DNA of 64,000 bases from Brevibacillus centrosporus (GCF_003710815.1 NZ_RHHP01000002.1:62001-126000); one strand, 5' to 3'; positions 18,426 through 28,577 are shown, counted from the first letter of the stretch. Notes: a model not told the origin generated them from the sequence alone. Numbers and translations: made by a program.

Positions 18426-19142
18426 CTAATGCAGCGGCGGTTTGTCTTTTTTGTCGAGATAGATGATCCCATGTTCATCGATACTGCAGAAAGATACGTC
18501 CCGGATATCCCGAATGCCGTACTTTCGTATCTCTCGTTTGAGCCACAGCTCGTTTTGTCCGATTTTGTTCAGAGCTTCCGTGCGAATCCGTCCGTCCAGG
18601 ATCAAGGGAATGGGTAGTCCTTTATAAGATACGGGTCCAACCGGTTCCCGTTCAAATAGCCCTAGATCCTCACGGGTGACAGGATCTTTGCGCTCTTTAA
18701 AAAAAACGCTCATTTGGCCGGTTGGCTCCAGCAAGGCAAATTCGACGTCTGCAATGTTTTTGACGTTTTTTTGGCGCAGATGGACCATGAGATCGTCCAT
18801 GTTCAGCCGATTACGCTTCATCGCTGCTTCCCGAATTTCCCCATTCTCGATGATGAGATCCGCCGATCCGTCTACCACATCCCGGACTTTTTTGCTTTTC
18901 AGCGAGATGTACGCCATGAGAAACTCCAGAAGTCCAATCAGCAGCATCGGTATGTAGAACAGTATCGCTGGCTTCTCGATTTCCTCGATAGCCAGAACTG
19001 CCATTTCCGCTAGCATAATGGAAATGACAACATCAAATACAGACAGCTTCCCCAGCTCCCTTTTCCCCATCACGCGCAGCATCAACAGGAGAAAAAAGTA
19101 CGAAAACAGGGTGCGTAGTAACGCTGTTGTCATGTCTTCCAT
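18426..19142 (-). CDS. DUF421 membrane protein (YrbG-like)
   Basis: A 238-residue protein with three N-terminal membrane spans (LFSYFFLLLMLRVMGKRELG, FDVVISIMLAEMAVLAI, IPMLLIGLLEFLMAYI) and a cytoplasmic DUF421 domain (LIIENGEIREAAMKRNRLNMDDLMVHLR). Its role is unknown. Bacillus YrbG sits in the same place beside spoVB, which supports orthology. The start is ATG 19142 after GGGGGG. Some family members are spore or germination proteins, but nothing in the sequence decides this. Confidence 0.9.
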   Translation of the reverse strand: MEDMTTALLRTLFSYFFLLLMLRVMGKRELGKLSVFDVVISIMLAEMAVLAIEEIEKPAILFYIPMLLIGLLEFLMAYISLKSKKVRDVVDGSADLIIENGEIREAAMKRNRLNMDDLMVHLRQKNVKNIADVEFALLEPTGQMSVFFKERKDPVTREDLGLFEREPVGPVSYKGLPIPLILDGRIRTEALNKIGQNELWLKREIRKYGIRDIRDVSFCSIDEHGIIYLDKKDKPPLH

Positions 19143-19209
19143 GCGAAACGCCCCCCACAGAACATTTGATACTATTCTTTAGCAGGGGGCGCACAACTAT
19201 TACCGCCAA

Positions 19210-20187
19210 TTACAGCCACTTGCGCTTGCGGAAAATATGGAGCATGGCAAAGGTCATCCCTAGCATGATGACCAGGGCAACGACTAACATGTAAGGCTCT
19301 GCTTCTTCACCCAGCCAGGCGAACGTATTCATCCCGAACAAGCCGGTAATAAACGTCAGCGGGAGGATAATCGTGGAGATAATGGTGAGGACGCGCATCG
19401 TCTCCGTTGTCTTTGCGCTAATGATGGTGTAATACGTGTCAAGTGCACCGTTCACCAAATCCCGGAAGGTCTCCGTCGAATCGGAAATCCTCTCCAAGTG
19501 GTCTGTCAGGTCACTGTAGAACGGAACGTTTTCCTCGGATATGTCGAAGGAATAGCGGCCATTTACGTTTGCGAAGATCCTTTTTTGCGGCATAATCACG
19601 CGACGAATCAAAATAATCGTTCGCTTCAATGCCAGGAACTCTTCCGTAATTTCCTCCATTTGGTGCTCATAAATCTCGTCCTCCAGCTCGTCAATCCGCA
19701 CACTGATTCGGTCAATGATCGGAAAGTATTCATCCGTGATGCCGTCTACAATGGCATAGAGCAGATAATCCGGGCCCCGATTCAAGTACGAGATGTTGCG
19801 GTGACACATCGCTGCGATCCTTCCGATGGTGTTCATCGGGGATTTGTGGATGGTCACGATGTAGTTCGGACCGAGAAACACGTTCAGTTCTACCGTAGTA
19901 ATTTCATCGTCGCTCTCCTCGTTGTAACGCAGGGCGTGGAAGACGAAGAAGTAGTAGTCGTCGTATTTGTCTACCTTGGCACGCGGACTGACGTGCAGAC
20001 AGTCCTCAATTGCCAGCGGGTGGAAGTCGAATATCTTGGCAATATAGGGAAGTTCGTTATTTCCCACATCATACAGATCGATCCAGAGCAGATCCTCCGG
20101 TGACTTCAGCCATTGATCTTTGGTGGCCAGATCTACATCATGGAACATCTTCTGTTCTGAGTGGTTGTAAAAGTACGTTTTAATCAT
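19210..20187 (-). CDS. corA: CorA-family magnesium/metal ion transporter
   Basis: Pentameric inner-membrane channel for Mg2+ (or Co2+/Ni2+). The 325-residue product has a large N-terminal cytoplasmic domain ending in the long helix around residues 200-265. Two C-terminal membrane spans follow, the first ending in the diagnostic GMN (ITGLFGMNTF, about residue 284). The very basic end, FRKRKWL, is typical. It is divergent from the TIGR04086-like gene, with its own promoter in the 132-bp gap. Confidence 0.95.
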   Translation of the reverse strand: MIKTYFYNHSEQKMFHDVDLATKDQWLKSPEDLLWIDLYDVGNNELPYIAKIFDFHPLAIEDCLHVSPRAKVDKYDDYYFFVFHALRYNEESDDEITTVELNVFLGPNYIVTIHKSPMNTIGRIAAMCHRNISYLNRGPDYLLYAIVDGITDEYFPIIDRISVRIDELEDEIYEHQMEEITEEFLALKRTIILIRRVIMPQKRIFANVNGRYSFDISEENVPFYSDLTDHLERISDSTETFRDLVNGALDTYYTIISAKTTETMRVLTIISTIILPLTFITGLFGMNTFAWLGEEAEPYMLVVALVIMLGMTFAMLHIFRKRKWL

Positions 20188-20217
20188 TCTTCTTCACCCC
20201 CGTCTCATTCCCCATCC

Positions 20218-20246
20218 ATCATACGAAAATTCCTTTCAATGTTCAA
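20218..20246 (-). promoter_or_regulatory. SigA-type promoter of corA
   Basis: Minus strand TTGAAC (20241-20246), 17 bp spacer, TATGAT (20218-20223), about 30 bp before the corA start. Confidence 0.6.
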
Positions 20247-20319
20247 CGCGAAGATGAATACGTAAGCCAAGCTTCTCATATAGATGGTACAAACAGTTGA
20301 CCAGTGAGGGGGTAATACC

Positions 20320-20721
20320 GTGCGGAGTGCTTCCACCTCTGTACTAACAGGTCTTTTGTATACGCTCGGTCTCGTCTTGATCGGAGCGCTGCTCGCTACC
20401 TTTCTCCTTAGCTTCACCAATGTACGCGAAAGCTCACTCCCCTACTTTACGTACTTCATCAATGCGATCGGACTTCTGATCGGCGGCTACGTCACCGGGC
20501 GTCGCTGCGGGGGAAAAGGCTGGTACTACGGCGGATTGACTGGACTCACTTATTTCATCGTCGTTCTGCTCATCGGCTTCCTCGGCTTTGATGCACCCAT
20601 GCAATGGGGAACCATTCTTTATTTGGCTGCTGCCTTTGTCCTTGCGGGGCTCGGCGGTATTCTGGGGGTAAACTCCATCAACTCCGGCCATAAGCCCAAA
20701 GGAATCAAGACAAGACGCTGA
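20320..20721 (+). CDS. TIGR04086-family membrane protein (YrzE-like)
   Basis: A 133-residue protein with four membrane spans: GLVLIGALLATFLLS, YFINAIGLLIGGYVTGRRCG, GLTYFIVVLLIGFLG and LYLAAAFVLAGLGGILGV. The GYVTGRR...GW(Y)YGG pattern is typical of the TIGR04086 family, found near yajC and tgt in Bacillales. Function is unknown. GTG 20320 has GAGGGGG upstream. It ends before a bidirectional terminator shared with yajC. Confidence 0.8.
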   Translation: MRSASTSVLTGLLYTLGLVLIGALLATFLLSFTNVRESSLPYFTYFINAIGLLIGGYVTGRRCGGKGWYYGGLTGLTYFIVVLLIGFLGFDAPMQWGTILYLAAAFVLAGLGGILGVNSINSGHKPKGIKTRR

Positions 20722-20752
20722 TCCTCTCTTCCTTCTCAACAGATGCAAAAAA

Positions 20753-20774
20753 GCAGGCGGGCTACCCCACCTGC
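20753..20774. terminator. bidirectional terminator between the TIGR04086-like gene and yajC
   Basis: GCAGGCGG pairs with the complementary CC-rich ACCTGC arm, flanked by AAAAAA on the left and TTTTTT on the right. It can therefore end both convergent transcripts. Confidence 0.85.
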
Positions 20775-20785
20775 TTTTTTCATTC

Positions 20786-21124
20786 TTATTTTGCTTCTTC
20801 TGTTGCTTCTTCCGCTTTCGCAGGCTCAGCTTTCGCTGGTTCTGTTTTTGCAGGAGCAGCTGCACTTGCAGACGTCACGCTGTTGATTGCACCACGGTCA
20901 AACGTGATGTTTACATTGTGAGCTACACGAAGGGTAACGGTGTCATCTGACAGCTCTTGAATCGTTCCGTGCATACCGCCGATCGTAACGATCTTGTCGC
21001 CTTTTTTGACAGCAGCCAGCATGGCATTACGCTGTTTGGCTTTCTTTTGCTGAGGACGAATCAGCAAGAAGTAGAAAATCGCGAACATGATGATAATCGG
21101 TAAAAAATTAGTTAAGCCATCCAT
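20786..21124 (-). CDS. yajC: preprotein translocase subunit YajC
   Basis: Small accessory protein of the Sec holotranslocon, associated with SecDF. One membrane span near the N terminus (LPIIIMFAIFYFLLIRPQQK) is followed by the basic IRPQQKKAKQ signature and a small cytoplasmic domain (KKGDKIVTIGGMHGTI). The C-terminal tail is an Ala/Lys/Glu/Pro repeat (PAKTEPAKAEPAKAEE), longer than in many homologues (112 residues against about 85-90). It lies 15 bp after tgt, last in the queA-tgt-yajC series. Confidence 0.95.
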   Translation of the reverse strand: MDGLTNFLPIIIMFAIFYFLLIRPQQKKAKQRNAMLAAVKKGDKIVTIGGMHGTIQELSDDTVTLRVAHNVNITFDRGAINSVTSASAAAPAKTEPAKAEPAKAEEATEEAK

Positions 21125-21139
21125 GTAAATCCCCCTCGA

Positions 21140-22288
<1,149 letters not shown>

Positions 22289-22387
22289 CTATGTATGTAA
22301 GTCTTTCCTATTATAAAAAAATCTCACAATGAAGTAAACCCACATAACCCGCCGGATATATAATCAATTACGAATGTGCTTACTTTG

Positions 22388-23416
22388 TTACAAAATCAGC
22401 ATCGCATCCCCGAAGCTGAAGAAGCGGTATTCCTCTTCCACCGCAGTCTTATAAGCTCGCAGGACATTCTCTTTTCCTGCCAAAGCACTCACGAGCATGA
22501 CCAGTGTCGACTTCGGCAAATGAAAGTTCGTCAGTAACCCATCCAAGATCGAGAACGTATAACCCGGGTAAATAAAAATATCCGTCCACCCCGATGTCGG
22601 TGTGAGCTTCCCGCCGTTTGCCTTGCCAACTGTCTCCAGCGTTCGGCATGAGGTCGTTCCTACAGCGATTACTCGTCTTCCCTCTGCTTTGGCACGGTTG
22701 ACGATCTCTGCTGTCTCTTCTGGGATCTCGTAATACTCGGCATGCATGATGTGCTCTTCGACGGAATCCGCCGAGACCGGCCGAAATGTCCCTAGGCCTA
22801 CATGCAGAGTGACGTAAGCGAGTTGAACCCCTTTGGCCGCGATTTGCTCCAGATAAGGCTTGGTAAAGTGCAGACCTGCAGTGGGGGCTGCGGCTGAGCC
22901 GCGCTCACGAGCGTATACGGTCTGATAGCGCTCCTGATCATCCAGCTGCTCATGAATATAGGGAGGCAGCGGCATCGAGCCCAGCTGATCCAATATCTCG
23001 TAAAAGATACCGTCATAGTGGAATCGGATGATGCGTCCTCCTGTCTCCGTTACCTCCTCGCAGGTGCAGCGCAAAAGTCCGTTTCCAAAGACCACCTCAG
23101 TCCCTATCTTCATCCGTTTTCCCGGCTTGACGAGTGTCTCCCAGCGATCATCCCCCAGCGACTTCAGCAGGAGGACCTCAATTTTCGCTCCCGTATCGGT
23201 TTTTTCGCCGATCAGCCTAGCGGGAAGGACCCGGCTATCGTTCATCACGAGTACATCACCAGGAACCAAATGTTCGATCAGGTCAGTAAAGCGCTGGTGC
23301 AGGATATCTCCCGTCTTTTTGTTTAGCACCAGCAAACGGGAAGAAGTACGCTCCTGCAGCGGATGCTGGGCTATCAAATGCTCAGGCAGTTCAAAATCAA
23401 ATTGTTGTACATCCAC
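22388..23416 (-). CDS. queA: S-adenosylmethionine:tRNA ribosyltransferase-isomerase
   Basis: Transfers the ribosyl part of SAM to preQ1 in tRNA, forming epoxyqueuosine. The 342-residue product has the family N terminus [15 protein letters not shown], the [10 protein letters not shown] loop and the C-terminal [14 protein letters not shown] and [18 protein letters not shown] strings. GTG 23416 follows AAAGGAG by 9 bp. No preQ1 riboswitch is visible upstream, which fits cotranscription with the SpoIID/LytB gene 42 bp away. Confidence 0.96.
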   Translation of the reverse strand: MDVQQFDFELPEHLIAQHPLQERTSSRLLVLNKKTGDILHQRFTDLIEHLVPGDVLVMNDSRVLPARLIGEKTDTGAKIEVLLLKSLGDDRWETLVKPGKRMKIGTEVVFGNGLLRCTCEEVTETGGRIIRFHYDGIFYEILDQLGSMPLPPYIHEQLDDQERYQTVYARERGSAAAPTAGLHFTKPYLEQIAAKGVQLAYVTLHVGLGTFRPVSADSVEEHIMHAEYYEIPEETAEIVNRAKAEGRRVIAVGTTSCRTLETVGKANGGKLTPTSGWTDIFIYPGYTFSILDGLLTNFHLPKSTLVMLVSALAGKENVLRAYKTAVEEEYRFFSFGDAMLIL

Positions 23417-23458
23417 GAGTCCTTGCTCCTTTTAAAACAGTTCATGTGCTTCTCGATG

Positions 23459-25555
23459 CTACTCTTCGATTGTCACATCCTGGTAATAGTGTTGCAAGAT
23501 CTCCTTGTAGTCATACCCGCTCTGCGCCATCCCTTTTGCTCCGTACTGGGAGACGCCGAGACCGTGACCGTAGCCTGTCCCTTTAAAAAGAAACTTTTGA
23601 GTCTTGCTGGCTACACGCCAATCATCTGTTCCGCGATAGATCAAAAATTCGTCGCTGTAGCCATTCGCTGAATCAGCGTAGCCATCCGCACCGACTGCCT
23701 GTAGGCTGCGGCCCCCTGCAGGGTACGTCGTGCGTTTGCCGCCCGCTCCTAAAATCGTGTACGTCCCCATTTCCTCCACGTCGAAAAGAGTGCTGCGCAG
23801 GGAGCTTGCCCCTTGTGTAAAAATGGAGCGATGCGCGTCTGGTGAGGAGGCTGCAATCCGTGTACCGTCTGCCTCCATCTCCACGACACGTCCGGATGGG
23901 CCTCGTTCGGTGACCCGCAAGCTTTCCAGAGAAGCGGAGACGCGCGGTGCATTACTCTTCGTTTGGTTTGCGTTAATCATACCCGCTACCTCTGCAGGAG
24001 TATAGGGGCCCCTGGTCCAAGAATACGCATTTTCCTCCGGCGCATCCGTTACGATCGTCACCTCGGCACCCGTCGGCAGGGTGGACAGCACTCGATGATA
24101 AGCTGTACTTGGCCCTGAACGCAAATTGGTGCTCGACGTGCTCACGACTGCCTGGCGAAGGCCCATCGCGTTCTTGCCGCCAGTCATTTTCACGAGATCA
24201 CTGCGAATGTAGCCCAGTGTCCCATCGTTCAAGGATACCTGGTACCAGATGTTTGCCTTTTCCAATGGCTCTGTATCATCACTCATGACCGGTCGCAAAT
24301 AAGGGACTGGGTTGCCCCATACTTCCGTCCCATCTGCAGTCATCCCGCCCGCGTTGGAATAAAACAAGGATTCAGCAATCTTCCCTTTGTAGTAGATGAC
24401 TTCCCCTTCTGTCTCATCGACAGCTTCGCGAATATCTTTGGATTCTTTTGTATATCCGTAATAGGCTTGTTCGTACACGGTATCCGAAACATTGGCTACC
24501 CCGTATTTATTACCAGCACCTGCGGCTCTCGTACGTGCAAGCACCGCTTGTGCCTTTAACGCCTCGATGGGCCAGCCTGGAGCCATTTCCGATCCGACAA
24601 CGCCGTACAGATATTCTTCCATGGACACCTCATTGACGAGCGTGAGGTTTCCTTTGTATTCAGAAAGCTCCATTTCCCCGCGATAGGTGCGCTGTTCCCG
24701 TTCGACGACGCCAATCACCGTAGTCGAACCCGCTTTTTTCGGCTCCACTGACAATTTTACTTGCGGAGAAAAGACGTACTTCCATATCGTATCATTTTTC
24801 GAGCCAAATGCGTCTTGTTTTAGCACAACATAGGACTGCGCTGACGCTTGCTTATACGAAAACCCAGGAACTTCAGCGGAGGCCTTTTTCGCGAGTGCAT
24901 TCAAAGCATCTTGGCTGACTTCGTCTCCAACCCAAACCGCATAGGCGATTTTACCGTTATCTGCCACGAGAACCGGATAGGCGGAAATCCCGGAGGAAGC
25001 GAAGACTTCCTGCCAGCTTTGGGCTTCCTTCAGGCTGCCATAGCGGCCTGCCTCCAGTCTGAGTGGACCTTTCACAGCAGGTTGTTGTCCCGTTGCCTGC
25101 GCGATGGTTTTCGCCGCATTCGCAGCAATTTGGTAGGAGCCATACGTGCCGCTTACGACCTGGTACACAGTTTGACCGCCTCGTTTGGCCACCTGGATGC
25201 TGCCTTCATATTTGCGCTGGCTCATTTGCTGCGCTACCCGCTGCGCTTGATTCCAGTCACCCGTTTCCGCCACGATCAGATGATATTCATCGACACGAAA
25301 GCGAGCGTCTTCTCCTCCCAAGCTTGGGAGCTTTTCTTTCCCTTGTGGGCCTGACAGTGTGACTTCCATTCCTTTTTCTGTCGTTAGAGTGACAGCTGGT
25401 ACGACGCCACGATAGCCTTGCCCTGTATCTACAAAAAGAGCAACCCGAATGTTCTTCCCTGCTGCGTCAGCGGGCGTGTACCCCCCGAGAAGCACAGCTG
25501 ACACTAGCCCCGCTGAAAGGACTTTTCCCATCCATTTCTTCCACATGTCGTCCAT
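23459..25555 (-). CDS. SpoIID/LytB-domain protein with SPOR-like region and an SH3b-like insertion
   Basis: Secreted 698-residue protein related to SpoIID/LytB (lytic transglycosylase in SpoIID; amidase modifier in LytB). A signal peptide occupies residues 1-32. SPOR-like repeats lie at about 85-215 (YQVVSGTYGSYQIAANAA; AGRYGSLKEAQSW). The SpoIID core begins near 300 (VSMEEYLYGVVGSEM, FYSNAGGMT) and ends with FKGTGYGHGLGVSQYGAKGM. Between residues 430 and 510 there is an SH3b-like insertion with its halves in reversed order: WYQVSLNDGTLGYIRSDLV comes before TNLRSGPSTAYHRVLSTLP. ATG 25555 has GGAAGGA upstream. The gene lies between ruvB and queA, as in related bacilli. Confidence 0.88.
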   Translation of the reverse strand: MDDMWKKWMGKVLSAGLVSAVLLGGYTPADAAGKNIRVALFVDTGQGYRGVVPAVTLTTEKGMEVTLSGPQGKEKLPSLGGEDARFRVDEYHLIVAETGDWNQAQRVAQQMSQRKYEGSIQVAKRGGQTVYQVVSGTYGSYQIAANAAKTIAQATGQQPAVKGPLRLEAGRYGSLKEAQSWQEVFASSGISAYPVLVADNGKIAYAVWVGDEVSQDALNALAKKASAEVPGFSYKQASAQSYVVLKQDAFGSKNDTIWKYVFSPQVKLSVEPKKAGSTTVIGVVEREQRTYRGEMELSEYKGNLTLVNEVSMEEYLYGVVGSEMAPGWPIEALKAQAVLARTRAAGAGNKYGVANVSDTVYEQAYYGYTKESKDIREAVDETEGEVIYYKGKIAESLFYSNAGGMTADGTEVWGNPVPYLRPVMSDDTEPLEKANIWYQVSLNDGTLGYIRSDLVKMTGGKNAMGLRQAVVSTSSTNLRSGPSTAYHRVLSTLPTGAEVTIVTDAPEENAYSWTRGPYTPAEVAGMINANQTKSNAPRVSASLESLRVTERGPSGRVVEMEADGTRIAASSPDAHRSIFTQGASSLRSTLFDVEEMGTYTILGAGGKRTTYPAGGRSLQAVGADGYADSANGYSDEFLIYRGTDDWRVASKTQKFLFKGTGYGHGLGVSQYGAKGMAQSGYDYKEILQHYYQDVTIEE

Positions 25556-25692
25556 TGTCCTTCCTTTCCTTAGGTTAGGTTTCGTCGAAAATTGGCATGA
25601 ACTCCCATGTTTTTCGACAAACCGAGCGGGTTCTCCTTCCCTTTTTCTTAATTTGGGGCCTGGCTGATTCCTCATTTCCTCTAAATCAACGT

Positions 25693-25786
25693 AAGAAAAC
25701 CTCTATCGAGGCCTGTTCAAGGAGGAGCGACCGCGTTTTAGCGGAAAGTTTTACCGAAGGAATGCCAGAAGCAGACGCTGAGGCAC
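25693..25786 (+). repeat. 94-bp dispersed element, copy B
   Basis: Gapless partner of 9723-9816 (70 of 94 identical). Like copy A, it lies upstream of a leftward gene and is followed within about 60 bp by an A run. The internal hairpin potential is not conserved between the copies, so a specific RNA fold is not established. Confidence 0.75.
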
Positions 25787-25801
25787 TTCGTCATGCGCTC
25801 C

Positions 25802-25832
25802 GGAATTCATAAGCCTAACGCTTATAAATTCC
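25802..25832. repeat. inverted repeat with 13-bp arms
   Basis: GGAATTCATAAGC (25802-25814) and GCTTATAAATTCC (25820-25832) can pair along their whole length with one wobble and a 5-nt loop. It follows element copy B by 15 bp. It is not a classical terminator on the plus strand, although an A run follows. Confidence 0.6.
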
Positions 25833-25847
25833 TATACGTTAAAAAAA

Positions 25848-25870
25848 CCATTGGGAACAAGCCCCAATGG
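25848..25870 (-). terminator. terminator of the ruvC-ruvA-ruvB-DUF2905 operon
   Basis: CCATTGGG and CCCAATGG form a stem followed on the minus strand by TTTTTTT, 3 bp after the DUF2905 stop codon. Confidence 0.85.
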
Positions 25871-25873
25871 TTT

Positions 25874-26092
25874 TTATTTGAACAGCCGAAACAAATAAGT
25901 CGCCAGGGAAAGCACGATGCTGATGACAATACAAGTGACCACCGGAAAGTAGAACCTCACGTTTTCCTTTTCGACCACGATGTCACCAGGCAAGCGGCCA
26001 AGGGGGAAAAAACGTCCGCCTATCTGCCACAAGAGCCCGATCACAATCAAAATGGCACCCCCGATAATCAAAAGCTTGGCTATCGGATTCAC
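25874..26092 (-). CDS. DUF2905 membrane protein
   Basis: A 72-residue protein of two membrane spans ([19 protein letters not shown] and [20 protein letters not shown]) around a short loop with the family string [17 protein letters not shown]. Function is unknown. It overlaps the ruvB stop by four bases (ATGA), so it is translationally coupled. DUF2905 genes commonly follow ruvB in Bacillota. Confidence 0.88.
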   Translation of the reverse strand: MNPIAKLLIIGGAILIVIGLLWQIGGRFFPLGRLPGDIVVEKENVRFYFPVVTCIVISIVLSLATYLFRLFK

Positions 26093-27087
26093 GCTTTCAT
26101 CTCCCGACCAAAATGTTGGTATGCGCTAGGGGTCAGGACCCTTCCGCGCGGTGTACGCTGCATAAAGCCAATCTGCATCAGGTACGGCTCGCAAACGTCT
26201 TCGATCGTTTGTGATTCCTCGCCAATGGTTGCCGCGATCGTATCCAGCCCGACAGGCCCGCCGTCAAAACGCTCGATGATGGCCAAAAGCAGCTTGTGGT
26301 CGATATGATCCAGTCCGCAAGCGTCGACCTGCAGACGCTCCAGCGCTTCCTTGGCAATTTCCGTCGTGATGACGCCTTCCCCTTTTACCTGCGCGAAGTC
26401 TCTGACGCGCTTCAGCAATCGGTTCGCCACACGCGGTGTGCCTCTGGACCGTTTCGCGATCTCTTCCGCGCCGCCTTCGCGGATCACTACCTGTAGGATA
26501 TCCGAAGCGCGTGAGACGATAAACGCCAGCTCGGGAACCGTGTAAAACTCCAAACGATTCACCACGCCAAAACGGTCGCGCAGCGGTGCAGACAGCATAC
26601 CAGCACGTGTCGTAGCGCCTACCAGTGTAAACGGCGGCAGATCCAGGCGAACACTGCGTGCGCTCGGCCCTTTCCCGATGATGATATCCAGGGCAAAATC
26701 CTCCATGGCCGGATACAAAACTTCCTCAACGCTGCGGTTCAGCCTGTGGATCTCGTCGATGAACAAAACGTCGCCTTCTTGCAAATTCGTTAAAATCGCT
26801 GCCAGGTCACCCGGTCTCTCAATCGCTGGCCCCGAAGTCGTGCGGATGTTTACGCCGAGTTCGTTTGCAATGATCTGCGACAGAGTCGTTTTCCCCAAGC
26901 CAGGCGGGCCGTACAGCAGCACATGATCCAACGATTCTTTGCGCATTTTGGCAGCCTCGATAAAGATCTTCAGATTTTCCTTTACGTGCTGCTGTCCAAT
27001 GTATTCGTTTAAATAGCGCGGGCGCAGGCTAAGCTCCGCCGCATCCTCTTCCCAATCCATTTGCGTCGTAATAATTCGCTGGTCCAA
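26089..27087 (-). CDS. ruvB: Holliday junction branch-migration helicase RuvB
   Basis: AAA+ ring motor that drives Holliday junction migration with RuvA. The 332 residues show Walker [11 protein letters not shown] (about 61-70), Walker [10 protein letters not shown], sensor-type [18 protein letters not shown] and the C-terminal winged-helix end [17 protein letters not shown]. The start is TTG 27087 behind GGGGGTAGG, formed partly by the end of ruvA (4-bp gap). The order ruvC-ruvA-ruvB puts the whole resolvasome in one operon. Confidence 0.97.
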   Translation of the reverse strand: MDQRIITTQMDWEEDAAELSLRPRYLNEYIGQQHVKENLKIFIEAAKMRKESLDHVLLYGPPGLGKTTLSQIIANELGVNIRTTSGPAIERPGDLAAILTNLQEGDVLFIDEIHRLNRSVEEVLYPAMEDFALDIIIGKGPSARSVRLDLPPFTLVGATTRAGMLSAPLRDRFGVVNRLEFYTVPELAFIVSRASDILQVVIREGGAEEIAKRSRGTPRVANRLLKRVRDFAQVKGEGVITTEIAKEALERLQVDACGLDHIDHKLLLAIIERFDGGPVGLDTIAATIGEESQTIEDVCEPYLMQIGFMQRTPRGRVLTPSAYQHFGREMKA

Positions 27088-27091
27088 GATC

Positions 27092-27709
27092 CTACCCCCT
27101 CATGAGCAAAGCAAGCCCTTGCTTGATGAGCTTTTCCACACCATCGCCTTCTTTGGACTTTTCGGAAAGCGCATTTCTGATTTTTTGCAGCTCGCCATCC
27201 GAATAGCCGAGGGCGGTCAAGGCATCTAAAGCTTCGTTTAAAGCAGACACAGCAGACTCTCCTGCCGTCAAATCCCCTGCCGCTACATTCAAAATTGCAG
27301 ATGGTGTATAACCGACCAGCTTATCCTTCAAATCCAAAATAATACGTTGCGCCGTCTTTTTCCCGATACCCGGGAATTTCGTCAAATACGTCACGTTTTC
27401 CTGTTGGACAGCCATGACGATTTGCTCTGGTGTCGCAGCAGCGAGAATCGCCAGCGCACCTTTTGGGCCGATCCCGTTCACATCGAGCAGCTTGCGGAAC
27501 AAGTCACGATCGTCGCGCGTAGCAAACCCGTAAAGCAGGATCGCATCCTCGCGTACATGATGATGGGTGTACAGCTTCGTCCTGCTTCCTTCATAGCGGA
27601 CAAACTGATACGGATTCGGGCAGAACAGACGATAGCCGATCCCTCCCGTCTCAAGCACTATGTATTCAGAATCCAGGTAACACAATGTACCTTCGACAAA
27701 ATCAATCAT
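27092..27709 (-). CDS. ruvA: Holliday junction branch-migration protein RuvA
   Basis: DNA-binding tetramer that holds the four-way junction and loads RuvB. The 205 residues include the N-terminal OB fold ([19 protein letters not shown]), tandem helix-hairpin-helix motifs ([16 protein letters not shown] and [19 protein letters not shown]) and domain III, which contacts RuvB. The start codon overlaps the ruvC stop (ATGA). Confidence 0.97.
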   Translation of the reverse strand: MIDFVEGTLCYLDSEYIVLETGGIGYRLFCPNPYQFVRYEGSRTKLYTHHHVREDAILLYGFATRDDRDLFRKLLDVNGIGPKGALAILAAATPEQIVMAVQQENVTYLTKFPGIGKKTAQRIILDLKDKLVGYTPSAILNVAAGDLTAGESAVSALNEALDALTALGYSDGELQKIRNALSEKSKEGDGVEKLIKQGLALLMRG

Positions 27710-28206
27710 TTCTGAACTCCCTCCGAAATGGAAATGAACGCGCGGAACTGAGCGTGCGTAATGGCAATTCCCAGCGCATCCGCCACATCGTCAGGCTTGG
27801 GCACTTCCTTTAAGCGCAAGAGCAGCTTCGTCATTTCCTGAATCTGTTTTTTCTCTGCTCCCCCGTAACCGGTCACAGCCTGTTTTACCTGCATGGGAGT
27901 GTACTCGTATACGGGCACACCTGCCAGCTCTGCTGCGAGCAAGATCACGCCACGCGCTTGGCCTACTGTGAAGGCAGTCGTTACGTTCTTGTTGAAAAAG
28001 AGCTTCTCTACGGACATTTCATCTGGCTGATAAGTGCTTATCAAGCTTTGCATCGCTTCGAAAATCTGTTTCAGGCGCAGAGGAACAGGCAATCCCGCCT
28101 CGGTCTGAATGCTTCCGTACTGTACAGGACGAAGCTGGCTTCCCTGTTTATCCAACACCCCAAATCCTACAATAGCAATACCGGGGTCAATTCCTAAGAT
28201 GCGCAT
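27706..28206 (-). CDS. ruvC: Holliday junction endonuclease RuvC
   Basis: Cuts Holliday junctions symmetrically. The 166-residue product starts MRILGIDPGIAIVGFGV, with catalytic Asp7, SVEKLFFNKN (Glu), and the C-terminal DVADALGIAITHA acidic pair. ATG 28206 follows GGAG; the frame's extra 36 upstream codons are not family-like. Bacillus subtilis lacks RuvC, using RecU instead, so its presence is typical of Paenibacillaceae and clostridia rather than Bacillus. Confidence 0.96.
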   Translation of the reverse strand: MRILGIDPGIAIVGFGVLDKQGSQLRPVQYGSIQTEAGLPVPLRLKQIFEAMQSLISTYQPDEMSVEKLFFNKNVTTAFTVGQARGVILLAAELAGVPVYEYTPMQVKQAVTGYGGAEKKQIQEMTKLLLRLKEVPKPDDVADALGIAITHAQFRAFISISEGVQK

Positions 28207-28342
28207 GGCCCACACTCCGTGTACAAAGATTCTACCTTCTACTGTAACACAAAGCACCAAAAAAGCGAACGTGCATTTCCATTCCATCGAAGAAAACTTG
28301 ACAATGACAAGCAACGGATCATTTTATCTGGACATGGAAAAA

Positions 28343-28365
28343 CCCGCCTCCTGTTCGGAGACGGG
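28343..28365 (-). terminator. terminator of the small gene at 28386
   Basis: CCCGCCTCC and GGAGACGGG form a 9-bp stem (one wobble), followed on the minus strand by TTTTTCC. Confidence 0.85.
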
Positions 28366-28385
28366 CCATATACGGTGTCTTTTTG

Positions 28386-28577
28386 TTAGTGTTTGTTCAG
28401 TCCCTCCAAATCTGACACATCATGCTGCATGTGAGCGTAGTCGTCGACGCCGCTCTGCATCTGCTCCTGGATCATGTTGATCTGCCGGTAGTTTAGCTTG
28501 TTGTGTCCTTGATTTAATTGAACGTACAAACGCTGATGGAACTGGTCTTTATAGCTACCTCTGGGCATAGAAGACAT
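28386..28577 (-). CDS. small hydrophilic protein of unknown function
   Basis: A 63-residue frame, MSSMPRGSYKDQFHQRLYV..., with many Gln, Asn, His and Tyr residues, no signal peptide and no membrane segment. The start ATG 28577 is preceded by AAGGAGGAG at good distance, and a strong terminator follows the stop, so it is very likely a real monocistronic gene. I do not recognise the family. The setting between ruvC and a divergent secreted protein, near bofC, makes a sporulation role possible but unproven. Confidence 0.75.
   Translation of the reverse strand: MSSMPRGSYKDQFHQRLYVQLNQGHNKLNYRQINMIQEQMQSGVDDYAHMQHDVSDLEGLNKH

Larger units (their letters stand above)
25556..25873. other. 318-bp intergenic region upstream of the SpoIID/LytB gene
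   Basis: Contains copy B of the 94-bp element (25693-25786), a 13-bp-armed inverted repeat (25802-25832) and the terminator of the ruv operon (25848-25870). No gene is supported; the rightward frame over the element has no ribosome site. Confidence 0.7.

Noticed and set aside
25597..25812. Rightward 71-codon frame ending MPEADAEALRHALRNS over element copy B
   Set aside because: The matching frame in copy A differs mostly by amino-acid-changing substitutions, and neither has a ribosome site, so it is treated as a non-coding repeat.
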